NCBI RefSeq assembly: GCF_900626075.1
Contig: NZ_UYZY01000003.1
Coordinates: 372,001 to 436,000, forward strand
Source of the DNA: Clostridium transplantifaecale
GTDB taxonomy: Bacteria > Bacillota > Clostridia > Lachnospirales > Lachnospiraceae
Reading direction: 5' to 3'
DNA length: 64,000 nucleotides
A program made the translations under genes and the position numbers. Positions 1 through 8,470 of the stretch are shown in pieces. A model generated the notes under the pieces. The model ran no database searches and was not told the origin of the DNA. It was given only the letters and a program-made list of their open reading frames with translations. Position 1 is the stretch's first letter. Each line of letters begins with the position of its first letter.

Positions 1-565
1 AGGAGTTCCCATTAAGAACTGTTCGCCTGCGGAAGGGCTGAAAAGAGGATTCGCCCTGGTGCCGGAGGACAGAAAAGATCAGGGGTTAATTCTGGAACAG
101 TCAATCCTGCAGAATTTGATCCTTAGCGTACTGAAGAAGATCTCCACATTTGGAATAATGAGTCGGAAAAAATCGCAGGAGCTGAGCTGGGAGTATATTA
201 ATAAACTGAAAATCCGCTCTTCCGGAAGCGGAATGATGGTCCGAATGTTAAGCGGAGGGAACCAGCAGAAGGTGGTACTGGGCAAATGTCTGGCCTCATC
301 CCCATCCATCCTGCTTCTGGATGAACCGACCCGGGGAGTGGACGTCGGCGCAAAGGCCGAGATATACAGAATTATCAATGAACTGGCAGCGGGGGGGATG
401 GCGATTATCGTGGTATCCTCGGAGATGACGGAGCTTTTGGGAATCAGTGACCGGATCCTGGTGATGCACGAGGGATATCTGTCCGGAGAGCTTGAAAGGG
501 AAGATGCGACGGAGGAGGCGATTATGAAGCTGGCGATTTCGCATTCTCCCAAAATCTGTGTGTGA
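1..565 (+). CDS. Sugar ABC transporter ATP-binding protein, RbsA/MglA type (5' truncated)
   Basis: C-terminal part of a double-ATPase sugar import protein; the frame is open from base 2, so the start lies outside the window. The visible second nucleotide-binding domain has the signature motif LSGGNQQK and a Walker B stretch LLLDEPTRGVDVGAK, both typical of RbsA/MglA/XylG proteins, followed by the switch-region pattern VVSSEMTELLGISDR. It powers import of a sugar through the permease encoded 11 bp downstream. Substrate cannot be told from the ATPase. The operon continues with a permease and a binding lipoprotein, the normal order for this class. Confidence 0.93.
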   Translation, partial: GVPIKNCSPAEGLKRGFALVPEDRKDQGLILEQSILQNLILSVLKKISTFGIMSRKKSQELSWEYINKLKIRSSGSGMMVRMLSGGNQQKVVLGKCLASSPSILLLDEPTRGVDVGAKAEIYRIINELAAGGMAIIVVSSEMTELLGISDRILVMHEGYLSGELEREDATEEAIMKLAISHSPKICV

Positions 566-576
566 GGTGACGAACT

Positions 577-1587
577 ATGAAGACAAAAGAAGAAACAGGA
601 GTCAATATATGGCATCGGGTAAAGCACTCAAGATATTTTGAGCTGTCCGGCCTGCTTTGCCTAATTATCGTATTTTCGGCCATTGTTCAGAGCTACAGCG
701 GTAATTTCCTGACACTGACCAATGCGAATAATGTCCTGAAGGAGATCGTGGTATATGGGATTCTGGCATGTGCCCTGGCGTTTCCGCTGATTAACGGCAC
801 ATTCGATCTGTCCATTGAGTCCATCAGCGCCCTTGGAGGAACCTGCTGTGCGCTGCTTGTTACGGACGGACTCTTTGGAGTTAAGACAAATCTTTTCTGC
901 GCGATTGTGATTTCAGTTTTTATCTGCTGTATCTTCGGGGCAGTGAATGGACTGATTGTATCGCGGACAAAAATTGACCCGTTTATTGTGACACTGGGAA
1001 CGCAGACCGCCATCAGGGGGATTGTCTATATCGTCTGTAAAAATACAGCTGTGACTTCTCTGCCGAGAGCCTTTAAGAACTTAAGCTCCGGTAAGTTTGG
1101 GGGAATCTCCGTGTCCATCTACATTTTAATAGCGGTATTCGTGCTGGTGGCTGCTGTGCTGGGGAAGACGACCTATGGCAAAAAGATATATGCAATCGGC
1201 GGCAGCTATCAGGCAGCCTTTATATCCGGCATCAATGTAAGGCGGATCCGGTTTTCCACCTATGTTATAAGCGCCGGTCTGGCCTGCATCGCGGGAGTGC
1301 TGTCCACTGCGCGAGTAGGTTCAGCCACGCCGAATGCGGGGAGCGGTTATGCGGCTATCGCCATTTCCGCCTGCGCGATCGGAGGTGTCTCTCTCAACGG
1401 AGGCAAAGGGATGGTTTTGGGCGTCTTTCTCGGGGCTCTGATGATGGGTATGATTACGAATGGAATGAACCTGATGTTCATCGGCTCCAATTGGCAGTAT
1501 GTGGTGAGGGGCAGTCTGATGGTACTGGCTGTGTTCTATGCGCAGTGGTTTAACAGAATATCAAGTAAAGAGACAAAGAAAAAGTAA
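577..1587 (+). CDS. Sugar ABC transporter permease, RbsC type
   Basis: 336-residue integral membrane protein of the BPD_transp_2 family, the usual length for RbsC/XylH-like permeases, with about eight to ten hydrophobic segments. The family-typical glycine-rich cytoplasmic loop is seen near residues 195-215 (KKIYAIGGSYQAAFISGINV), where the ATPase docks. The ATG follows a GAGGTGA ribosome binding site, 11 bp after the ATPase stop, so the two are translationally linked. Together with the next gene it forms a complete CUT2-type importer. The sugar is unknown. Confidence 0.93.
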   Translation: MKTKEETGVNIWHRVKHSRYFELSGLLCLIIVFSAIVQSYSGNFLTLTNANNVLKEIVVYGILACALAFPLINGTFDLSIESISALGGTCCALLVTDGLFGVKTNLFCAIVISVFICCIFGAVNGLIVSRTKIDPFIVTLGTQTAIRGIVYIVCKNTAVTSLPRAFKNLSSGKFGGISVSIYILIAVFVLVAAVLGKTTYGKKIYAIGGSYQAAFISGINVRRIRFSTYVISAGLACIAGVLSTARVGSATPNAGSGYAAIAISACAIGGVSLNGGKGMVLGVFLGALMMGMITNGMNLMFIGSNWQYVVRGSLMVLAVFYAQWFNRISSKETKKK

Positions 1588-1630
1588 CTTTTAAAAGGAG
1601 ATAAAGTAAAAAGCAAAGGAGAGGTGTATT

Positions 1631-2701
1631 ATGAAACGAAAGATGATGGGTGTATTACTGGCGGCGGCAATGGCGGCATCACTGCTGAGCGGGTGCGGCA
1701 GCAAACAGGAAGAGACGAAAGAGGCGGCAAAGACGGAGGAAAATGCCGCCAAAGAGGCTGATGGTGAAGATACGAAAGCGGAGGAGCCAAAAACGGAGGA
1801 AGAGAAAAAAGCGGCGGGTGAGGAGCTTACGATCGCGATTGTTCCCTGGAATATGGCAATGTCTTTTGAGTCATCGTTTGCCTATACTGCGCAGGCGGAG
1901 ATTGAATCCAGAGGATGGAAAGCAGTAATCATGGATCCGGCCGGGGACTGGGCATCCGAATATACGATTATTGAGAATCTCGTCACACAGGGAGTGGACG
2001 GAATCATTTATACGGCCATCGACACGGACGGTGCCAACGATGCGGTGGCAATCGCCAGAGAAGCCGGAATTCCGATTGTGGACTTCGACTGCCTGGCATC
2101 GGATGGTACGGCCGATGCATCAGTGTGCTACGACGATTATCAGGGCGGGATCATGGCGGCGGAACAGTGCATGGAGGCTCTTGACGGTAAAAAGGACGCA
2201 CAGATTATCGTGTTTGAGGACGAGCCGTCCATCGCATCCAGCGGCCTGAGAATCAACGGATTTAAGGATTACCTGGCGGAGAATTATCCCGACGTGGAGG
2301 TAGTGATGAACCGTGCGTCGGACAGAACCTCCGACGGATGTTATATATGGGCAACCGATATGATTACGGCCTACCCGGATGCCGATGCATTTTTCTGCTA
2401 TTGGGCCGAGTGTACGATGGCAGCATACAATGCACTTCAGGACGCCGGAAAGACGGATGTCTATGTAATCGGATACGACGCTACCGAGGAGCAGAAAGAG
2501 CTGATGGTGAATACGGGAGAAGACTGCAGACTGTACGCCAGCCCGGGTATGTCTTCCGTAAAGATGGCGGTCAAATGCGTGGAATTTATGGAACAGATAT
2601 TAAACGGTGAATACACGAGAAGCGGCCCGGAGGATATCTTTGAATTCAAACCGGAACTGCTGACCGTGCATAATGCGAAGGAATTTGATATTGATAAGTA
2701 A
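1631..2701 (+). CDS. Sugar ABC transporter substrate-binding lipoprotein
   Basis: 356 residues. An N-terminal lipoprotein signal ends in LLSGC (lipidated Cys about residue 22), followed by a Lys/Glu/Ala-rich linker to about residue 60 and a periplasmic-binding-protein type 1 (Peripla_BP_4) domain. Motifs such as GVDGIIYTAIDTDGAN and AREAGIPIVDFD are the usual ligand-cleft strands of RbsB-like proteins. Tethered outside the membrane, it delivers substrate to the upstream permease. A clear ribosome binding site (AAAGGAGAGG) precedes the ATG. Aromatic and acidic residues could define the sugar, but I cannot assign it by eye. Confidence 0.92.
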   Translation: MKRKMMGVLLAAAMAASLLSGCGSKQEETKEAAKTEENAAKEADGEDTKAEEPKTEEEKKAAGEELTIAIVPWNMAMSFESSFAYTAQAEIESRGWKAVIMDPAGDWASEYTIIENLVTQGVDGIIYTAIDTDGANDAVAIAREAGIPIVDFDCLASDGTADASVCYDDYQGGIMAAEQCMEALDGKKDAQIIVFEDEPSIASSGLRINGFKDYLAENYPDVEVVMNRASDRTSDGCYIWATDMITAYPDADAFFCYWAECTMAAYNALQDAGKTDVYVIGYDATEEQKELMVNTGEDCRLYASPGMSSVKMAVKCVEFMEQILNGEYTRSGPEDIFEFKPELLTVHNAKEFDIDK

Positions 2702-2830
2702 ATACTTTTTCGCCATAGGATTCAATATTTCATGGGCGAATACAAAGGATCAGGCCTGGAATGACCTCGCCGGATGTTTTGCATGAACCACATGTAAGCG
2801 GCTTAAATATAGCCGATGAGCGCCCGTATC

Positions 2831-2884
2831 AAAGGGAGGGGAGCAAAACCAGTTTATGCTGGCTTTGCATCCCTCCTTTTTATC
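2831..2884 (+). terminator. Rho-independent terminator of the sugar ABC operon
   Basis: Long hairpin with arms AAAGGGAGG and CCTCCCTTT-like outer pairing and an inner GCAAAACCAG / CTGGCTTTGC stem, followed by TTTTTAT. It lies 130 bp after the binding-protein gene and just before the convergent tannase-like gene, so it may serve both strands. Confidence 0.85.
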
Positions 2885-2897
2885 ACAAAGGACGGCT

Positions 2898-4313
2898 CTA
2901 TTGAAGCGCCACATCCTTCATCCATGCAAACATCTGCTCCATATCATAATCACCGCAGTGCTCTTTTCCCCATGCAAACTGGAAGTCCACGTTTTTACCG
3001 TACTCTCTGAGCTTTTCAGCGAATATAAGCGGTATAGCCCAGGAGGTATGGCAGTCCAGGGAGCCGTGGCGGATTCGCCAATGACTGGCGGTGTCGGAGG
3101 TTTTACCGTCCAGATACTCCATGGGATTCATCATCCGTGTCAGTTCCGGCTGCGCCAGAGAGCCGCCGCCCGTATCATGGGCAAGACCGTACTTCGTGAA
3201 ATGCTGAAATTGACTTTCCGCTGTTCCGAACAGCTCATTTTCTGCGGAATTGTTTTCCCAGACATCAAAAGCAGGAACCGGTTTCATCCTTCCGGCGGCT
3301 TTCACATGGCCGTCCAGATGGAAGGACACGACCTTCCCTTCTTCGATGTGAAGGTTCGGACAGTCCGACAGATCTCCGCCGCGGTCCAGGGCCGCCTGGG
3401 CGGATTCTCTCAGGAGATCCGACAGGTGCTCGCGGAAGCTGCCCAGACCGTCTGTGCCCAGCCTCAGTGGTGTCTTACTACCGGCTTTCAAATCAAGTCC
3501 ATTTAGATAGGAAATAAACATCTGCCGCAGTTCCCTGGAAGCGTCCTTTTGGGCGGAGGTCAGGAGACCTTCGTACGGCTCTGGGATAAGTTTGCCGTTT
3601 TCCGTGTGGAAACGGAGGGAATGGAAATCATCCAGCCCTTCCAGCAGCCACTCATAGGCCATGTCGGCGTGCTCCAGGTTCATGATTGGGCAGAAACAGG
3701 AGGCGGCAAAGATATCATCCCTTTCATTTGCCGCGCCCAGTTTTTCCAGATAAGGCTCGTAATCGGAGCAGTTTCCTGTTGCGCCTAAAAGCGCTGACAG
3801 CGCTCCCCCCGCACTGGTTCCGTTGCTGATGATCCGTTCGGTATCACCGGGAAAACGGCCGCGGTTATGGCGGAGGAAGCGCACGGCTGCCTTGAGATCG
3901 ATGATGGCTGCCGGAGCGCAGCCGGCAAAATGTCCCTGCCGGTCCTGGAGGCTGCGTCCTCTTGAGGCGGGAGCAGCAACGACAAATCCTTTTTGAAGCG
4001 CGACGAACAGGGCATTTACCTGATCCCTGGCCCAGAGACGGAAATTGAATCCTGGCTGGTCTGCGCGGCCGGCCGCATAAGCGCCCACAGCGTTGGGAAA
4101 AAAGATGGGAGCCGTTTCGGCGGAAAATCCGTTGATCATCTCACCCTGGTAGTAACCCTCGGGGACGAACAGATTCATTTTCTGAAACTCCGGATAGACG
4201 GGATTTTCCACATAAACCAGATCGCCGAATGAGCGGTATGTGATGGAGGAACCCTTAAGTTCCAGTGTTTTTACCTGATAGTGAGCCGAATTAAGCTCTA
4301 ATGTATTTGACAT
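2898..4313 (-). CDS. tanB: Tannase-like esterase (subtype B tannase family, alpha/beta hydrolase)
   Basis: 471 residues, matching the length of Lactobacillus plantarum tannase (about 469), which I recognise along its length: NGTSAGG with Ser167 as nucleophile, ADMAYEW, RMKPVPAFD, HWRIRHG and a C-terminal HCGDYD with His452. Asp420 is placed as the triad acid. The family hydrolyses galloyl esters and depsides of tannins. By recalled alignment the galloyl-contacting Lys and Glu are kept (Lys344, Glu358), but the third contact, an Asp, is His422 here, so specificity may differ. No signal peptide is seen, so it is probably cytoplasmic. It lies 42 bp downstream of the permease, likely co-transcribed. 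General aromatic-ester hydrolase is the alternative. Confidence 0.85.
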   Translation of the reverse strand: MSNTLELNSAHYQVKTLELKGSSITYRSFGDLVYVENPVYPEFQKMNLFVPEGYYQGEMINGFSAETAPIFFPNAVGAYAAGRADQPGFNFRLWARDQVNALFVALQKGFVVAAPASRGRSLQDRQGHFAGCAPAAIIDLKAAVRFLRHNRGRFPGDTERIISNGTSAGGALSALLGATGNCSDYEPYLEKLGAANERDDIFAASCFCPIMNLEHADMAYEWLLEGLDDFHSLRFHTENGKLIPEPYEGLLTSAQKDASRELRQMFISYLNGLDLKAGSKTPLRLGTDGLGSFREHLSDLLRESAQAALDRGGDLSDCPNLHIEEGKVVSFHLDGHVKAAGRMKPVPAFDVWENNSAENELFGTAESQFQHFTKYGLAHDTGGGSLAQPELTRMMNPMEYLDGKTSDTASHWRIRHGSLDCHTSWAIPLIFAEKLREYGKNVDFQFAWGKEHCGDYDMEQMFAWMKDVALQ

Positions 4314-4355
4314 AGTCTGTCTTCCTTTCTCTATTTAATATGACTTTCATAGATG

Positions 4356-5639
4356 TTATACACCGAAGTAAATAGGCATCCAGATAATGGATACGATCAT
4401 TTCCACCAGAATAACCGGCGCTCCGAACAGGACGGCCTCCCGGATTGAATATTTTCCGGCTCCGAAGGCCACCGCGGCGGTCCCGGATGCCATTGGCGTC
4501 ATAATTGCCGTTATGGAGGAGAGTTCCAGAGCGCAGATGACAGGGAGAGCGCTGACACCGCAGTTCATGCAGGCCAGAATCGCCAGAGGTGTCAGGATAT
4601 TGACAAGACCTCCGTTTTCCATGAACTGTGTCATAATCACGCAGAACAGGAAGCAAACTGCGACCACCACCGTGGCGCTTTCGGTATTGCCGATGAATCT
4701 GCCGATCTGTACTGCGAGTATGTCGGCGGCCCCGCTGTTGGTCAGAGCTGTTGCCATAGAGAGCATGCAGCCGACCATAATCACCGGGCTGTGTACCAGG
4801 CTTTCCGTTACGGCTTTTCCGTCCATTACGCCAAGGATAACGACAAGAAGGGCAGCGGTTACGGAGATTTGGCCGGCTGAAAGTCCCAGGCGGCTGCTGA
4901 AGAAAAGAGCCGTCATGGAGAGGACAAAAATAATATAGACCGCATTTTCCTTCCATTTCGGAAGCGTGGATACGAGTTTGGACTGAATATCCGGGGTGGC
5001 GCAGGGGGCGGCGTCTGGATTCGATTTCGGCAGCAGTTTGTAGCCGATTAATATAACAAATACGATGGCAGCCAGGGCGCCGGGAATACGAGATGCGCAG
5101 ATGTCGTAGATTTTCAGGGATTCCGTGCTGCCTAGATTAGCTAGAAACTCATTTTTCTGCAGAAACAGGACGGTGCTCATTCCAATGGGAAAGAACCCGA
5201 TTCCAAGCTGTGCTCCGAGGGCAGCCGGCAAAATCAGTCTGGACTTCGGGACGCGGGAGACGGCGGCCAGCTCCGCCAGCAGCGGGAGACATATGACGAG
5301 AGCCGGTGTTGCGGCCATGAACTGGCACATGATAAACGGAAACAGAATTGCCGCCGCCACCATGACCCGGTCGCCGCCTTTAACCCGGATTAGAAAGTTG
5401 GAGATATTGCCCAGCAGTCCTGTCTTCTGAAGTGCACCGCCCAGAACCAGCATGCCGAGCATTGAGATGATTGTATTTCCGACAAAATTCCCCCAGGCCT
5501 CCTGGGTATTTAAAACACCCGAAACCCACAAAACAGTAATCGCACCAATACATCCGAGTTCCGTAGGGATTTTCTTCCAACTCAGCGTAACGCAGATAAA
5601 AATAAATGCGATAAGAACCAATACAATTTGAAACGTCAT
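4356..5639 (-). CDS. SLC13/DASS-type anion permease
   Basis: 427-residue membrane protein with about ten to twelve hydrophobic segments. The pattern is that of the ion transporter superfamily (SLC13, ArsB, CitMHS): two half-repeats with re-entrant loops near MCQFMAATPALVICLPL and MTQFMENGGLVNILTPLAI. It likely imports a carboxylate together with Na+ or H+. It is the first gene of a minus-strand unit with the tannase-like esterase and is divergent from an AraC regulator. A gallate-like or hydroxyaromatic acid, or the ester itself, is therefore a reasonable substrate, but this is inferred from context only. Confidence 0.85.
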   Translation of the reverse strand: MTFQIVLVLIAFIFICVTLSWKKIPTELGCIGAITVLWVSGVLNTQEAWGNFVGNTIISMLGMLVLGGALQKTGLLGNISNFLIRVKGGDRVMVAAAILFPFIMCQFMAATPALVICLPLLAELAAVSRVPKSRLILPAALGAQLGIGFFPIGMSTVLFLQKNEFLANLGSTESLKIYDICASRIPGALAAIVFVILIGYKLLPKSNPDAAPCATPDIQSKLVSTLPKWKENAVYIIFVLSMTALFFSSRLGLSAGQISVTAALLVVILGVMDGKAVTESLVHSPVIMVGCMLSMATALTNSGAADILAVQIGRFIGNTESATVVVAVCFLFCVIMTQFMENGGLVNILTPLAILACMNCGVSALPVICALELSSITAIMTPMASGTAAVAFGAGKYSIREAVLFGAPVILVEMIVSIIWMPIYFGV

Positions 5640-5916
5640 GGCTTTCCTCCTCTTTTTGAACGAAAATTAAAAAAACTGCTTTCGAAAGACTAAGAAAAAT
5701 ATACCACAGACTGCATTTGATTCCCATTCCCGATCTTATCATGTTGATTCTTATCTTATCTTGTATTATATTGAATGACGCTTTATTTCAATAAAATTTA
5801 TCGTGATCTTACCATGGTACATTCCGTTCTTGCCATTCTGCTCTTGTCAGGCCGCAGAGGGTGGTTTATAATTAAGACAATCCCCATGTCCGTGAGTGAA
5901 AAGATAGGAGCAGTTT
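5640..5916. promoter_or_regulatory. Divergent promoter region between permease/esterase unit and AraC regulator
   Basis: A good sigma-A promoter for the AraC gene is visible: TTGTCA at 5844-5849, a 17 bp spacer and TATAAT at 5867-5872. On the other strand TATAAT-like sequences occur around 5765-5770. Between them, at about 5731-5762, CTTATC is repeated in tandem (ATCTTATC, TTCTTATCTTATCTTG), a candidate regulator site. The permease has the ribosome binding site GAGGAAAGCC just before its ATG. Confidence 0.6.
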
Positions 5917-6804
5917 ATGTGGAGTATAGACTTTCAGGAGGAATCGCAGGCATCCGGCAGCAACCGCCTGCCGGAACCGTTTATTAAGGCGTATCATTTC
6001 AGTTTTTTAGATTACCTGCCAAACTGGTATTTTTTCTGGCACCTTCACAAAGGTGAGGCCGAACTTGTGGTTATTACGGCTGGACATGGATTTTTAAATA
6101 TTGGAAATAAGAAAATTCCTTTGACAAAGGGATATGTCTGCATCGTTCCGCCTCATATCCTCCATTACTATTCCAGTTCAGAACATGATGCCCTGAACTA
6201 TTACAGTATCGGGATACGGACGGAGGATACAGATAATGAACTGGCTTCCTTTTTCCGGAATCTGGACTGTTCTGTGATACCGATGGAAAGTGAGAATTGT
6301 TTTCTGGAATCGAGCTGCCGGGCGCTGGCTGCCCAGCTTAAATCAAATGGGAATTATGCCGACGAAGTTTTTCAATCGGTGCTCTATGGAATGCTGATAT
6401 GGATCCGCCGCCAGGCTCAGACGATGAGAATCGAGCCGGTAGTCCATTCCAAGTTTGCAATTCAGGATGTGCTGGCCTACATTTCGGAGCATTACCCGGA
6501 GAATCTGAACCTGAACCAGCTTTCCCACCGGTTCGGCATCAGCCCCGCGCACCTGAGCCGGCTGTTTAAACAGGTATGCGGAATTTCTCCGATTAATTAC
6601 GTCATTTACTACAGAATTACGCAGGCAGTGATCATGCTTCAGAGAACGGATATGAGTATTGCGGAGATTACAAGTGCCGTCGGATACCAGAACCAGGCGC
6701 ATTTTACCAAGTTGTTCAGCCAGCATATCGGGTATACGCCGACGGATTTCCGGACGAAAATAAAGGCGGAGCAGAAAAGTATACATAATAGTTCAGTCTT
6801 TTAA
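5917..6804 (+). CDS. AraC family transcriptional regulator with cupin sensor domain
   Basis: 295 residues. The N-terminal half (about 25-130) is a cupin/AraC-binding jelly roll (WHLHKGEAELVVITAG, then VPPHILHYY). The C-terminal 100 residues hold two helix-turn-helix motifs (LNQLSHRFGISPAHLSRLF and IAEITSAVGYQNQAHFTKLF) typical of AraC. The ATG at 5917 follows TAGGAG. The gene is divergent from the SLC13 permease and tannase-like esterase, so it probably activates them in response to an aromatic acid or related compound; that target is inferred from position only. Confidence 0.9.
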   Translation: MWSIDFQEESQASGSNRLPEPFIKAYHFSFLDYLPNWYFFWHLHKGEAELVVITAGHGFLNIGNKKIPLTKGYVCIVPPHILHYYSSSEHDALNYYSIGIRTEDTDNELASFFRNLDCSVIPMESENCFLESSCRALAAQLKSNGNYADEVFQSVLYGMLIWIRRQAQTMRIEPVVHSKFAIQDVLAYISEHYPENLNLNQLSHRFGISPAHLSRLFKQVCGISPINYVIYYRITQAVIMLQRTDMSIAEITSAVGYQNQAHFTKLFSQHIGYTPTDFRTKIKAEQKSIHNSSVF

Positions 6805-6823
6805 ATGGGGATTTAGACAATAA

Positions 6824-6847
6824 GTAATGACCCCCAGTTTGTAAATT
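6824..6847 (+). repeat. Left subterminal inverted repeat of the IS1111-type element
   Basis: GTAATGAC and TGTAAATT blocks match the reverse complement of 8438-8463, with a variable spacer between the blocks (8 nt here, 10 nt at the right end). Confidence 0.75.
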
Positions 6848-6924
6848 CGTGGATTTACCTGTATACTAAAGTTTGTTAAGAACAAAGGTAACAGGGATTA
6901 CCGCATACAAATGGAGGTCATCAA

Positions 6925-8046
6925 ATGAATTATAACACAGTTTACGTAGGAATGGATGTTCATAAGGAAAGTTTTTCACTTTGCAGCTTCACAATCGAAG
7001 AAGACAAAGCGTCCCATGCCCAGAAAGTCGAATCGGATTACAAACAAGTCCTAAAATATCTCGAGTTTCTACGTACCATTTACGGAAAGGATGCGTATTT
7101 CATATGCGGTTATGAGGCTGGCTGTCTCGGCTTCACTTTATACCATCAGTTAACGGAACATCATGTTAACTGCGTAATCCTCGCTCCGACTACCATGTTA
7201 CAGCAGCGTGGGAAGAAAAAAATCAAAACAGACAAACGCGACGCTGCCCTGATTGGCCGCTGCCTGGCCCAGCATAATTACAGCCCGGTCCATATCCCCA
7301 CAGAGCAGGATGAAGAAACCAAGGAATATCTCCGGATGCGAACCGACCACAAGCTGGCGCTTAAAAAGATAAAGCAGCAGATCCTGGCATTCTGTTTGCG
7401 CCATAATTATCGCTATGAGAGAGGCGGCAGCCGCGGGACTCAAACCCATATCAAATGGCTCAGGGCCTTGACCTCGGCTGGCCTGTACAAGGAGATTCTC
7501 GACGCATATCTGTTGACCTTCGATCATCTCAGCAATAAACTGGAACGTCTTGAACCGCGTATTGAGGAGCTTGGGTCCAGGGAGGAATATGGGGAAGATG
7601 TCAAAAAGCTTACCTGTTTACTTGGCGTCAAAACCCAGACCGCCTTGTCTGTCATAGTGGAGGTTGGAGATTTCAAGCGGTTTGCGACAGCAGACCGGTT
7701 TGCATCGTACCTGGGGCTGGTACCAGGCGAAGATTCCAGCGGGGACGGACGCCAGAGGCTTGGCATCACCAAGGCGGGGAACACCCACGTGCGTCGGTTG
7801 CTGGTTGAAGCGGCGCAGAGTTATAGCCGCGGGCAAATCGGGTACAAGTACAGGGAATTAAAAGCCCGCCAGAGGGGAAATACCCAACAGTTGATTGCAT
7901 ACGCAGACAAAGCCAATGAACGTCTAAGGCGGCGCTATTATAAAATGGTGCTTGGACAGAACAAGCGCAGCAATGTAGCAAAAACAGCAATCGCAAGGGA
8001 ACTGGCCTGTTTCATGTGGGGAATGATGACAAATCACATAGCCTGA
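6925..8046 (+). CDS. IS110 family transposase (DEDD recombinase)
   Basis: 373 residues, normal length. The N-terminal RuvC-like DEDD domain has YVGMDVHKESF with the first Asp, a Glu in CGYEAGC and KTDKRDA with later acidic residues. The C-terminal Transposase_20 domain has the serine region in GLVPGEDSSGDGRQRLG followed by ITKAGNTHVRRLLVEAA. These enzymes recombine DNA using a bridge/seek RNA encoded by the element. The start follows GGAGGTCATCAA. The frame is intact, so the element may be active. Confidence 0.95.
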   Translation: MNYNTVYVGMDVHKESFSLCSFTIEEDKASHAQKVESDYKQVLKYLEFLRTIYGKDAYFICGYEAGCLGFTLYHQLTEHHVNCVILAPTTMLQQRGKKKIKTDKRDAALIGRCLAQHNYSPVHIPTEQDEETKEYLRMRTDHKLALKKIKQQILAFCLRHNYRYERGGSRGTQTHIKWLRALTSAGLYKEILDAYLLTFDHLSNKLERLEPRIEELGSREEYGEDVKKLTCLLGVKTQTALSVIVEVGDFKRFATADRFASYLGLVPGEDSSGDGRQRLGITKAGNTHVRRLLVEAAQSYSRGQIGYKYRELKARQRGNTQQLIAYADKANERLRRRYYKMVLGQNKRSNVAKTAIARELACFMWGMMTNHIA

Positions 8047-8437
8047 TGCGGGTACAGCACCGTGCGGCTCCGGTCAAGGCTGCTGCGCACCGCCTGCGGC
8101 GTCAGGGCCCTGACAGTAACCGCCCGCTACTGTAGCGGGTAAACAAGCCGATGTAAGCTGGCCAGTGCCACATACATCTGGCCACAATCCAAAGTAACAA
8201 CTGAAGACATCTTGAAAGGGTTTCGGCCATTTCAAGGTTTGGGCTATCTACGCCTCAACTATGTTGGCACAAATATCAGTGATCCACGCATTTAGACGGT
8301 AGAGCCCACGGCGGACCATTGACCTGTAGGTAACCAATCCACGTATATCAGAGTGGCCAATGCCGGGAACTGACACTCCGAAGCTCTTTCCAGATGTCTT
8401 CAGAAACAAAAAATAAAAGTTTGTGGTGATGTTCCGC
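8047..8437 (+). ncRNA. 3' non-coding region of the IS1111-type element, candidate guide (bridge/seek) RNA
   Basis: About 390 nt between the transposase stop and the right inverted repeat with no credible gene. It is rich in short hairpins, for example CCCGCTAC-TG-TAGCGGG near 8125-8143. In IS1111-group elements the guide RNA that pairs with donor and target DNA lies in this position, so I call it by position and structure. Exact ends are not visible, and no promoter was identified. Confidence 0.5.
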
Positions 8438-8463
8438 AATTTACACTTGACAAAAGTCATTAC
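8438..8463 (-). repeat. Right subterminal inverted repeat of the IS1111-type element
   Basis: AATTTACA...GTCATTAC, complementary to the left repeat at 6824-6847. It ends 7 nt before the repeat sequence resumes at 8471. Confidence 0.75.
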
Positions 8464-8470
8464 ATATCAG

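Larger units (their letters stand above)
6816..8470 (+). mobile_element. IS1111-type element of the IS110 family
   Basis: About 1.65 kb element with one transposase and a long 3' non-coding part. Subterminal inverted repeats are visible: GTAATGAC...TGTAAATT at 6824-6847 and its complement AATTTACA...GTCATTAC at 8438-8463, each 7-8 nt inside the ends. Subterminal repeats are characteristic of the IS1111 group. The left flank ends GGGGATTTA and the right flank begins TTGAGATGTGAGG. Joined, these reconstitute the end of the ~840 bp repeat (GATTTAATTGAGA in another copy), so the element inserted in the repeat terminus. Boundaries are good to about 2 bp. Confidence 0.8.

Noticed and set aside
8248..8460. 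70-residue minus-strand frame in the IS1111-type element
   Set aside because: Lies in the structured non-coding 3' region, no ribosome site, composition not protein-like.
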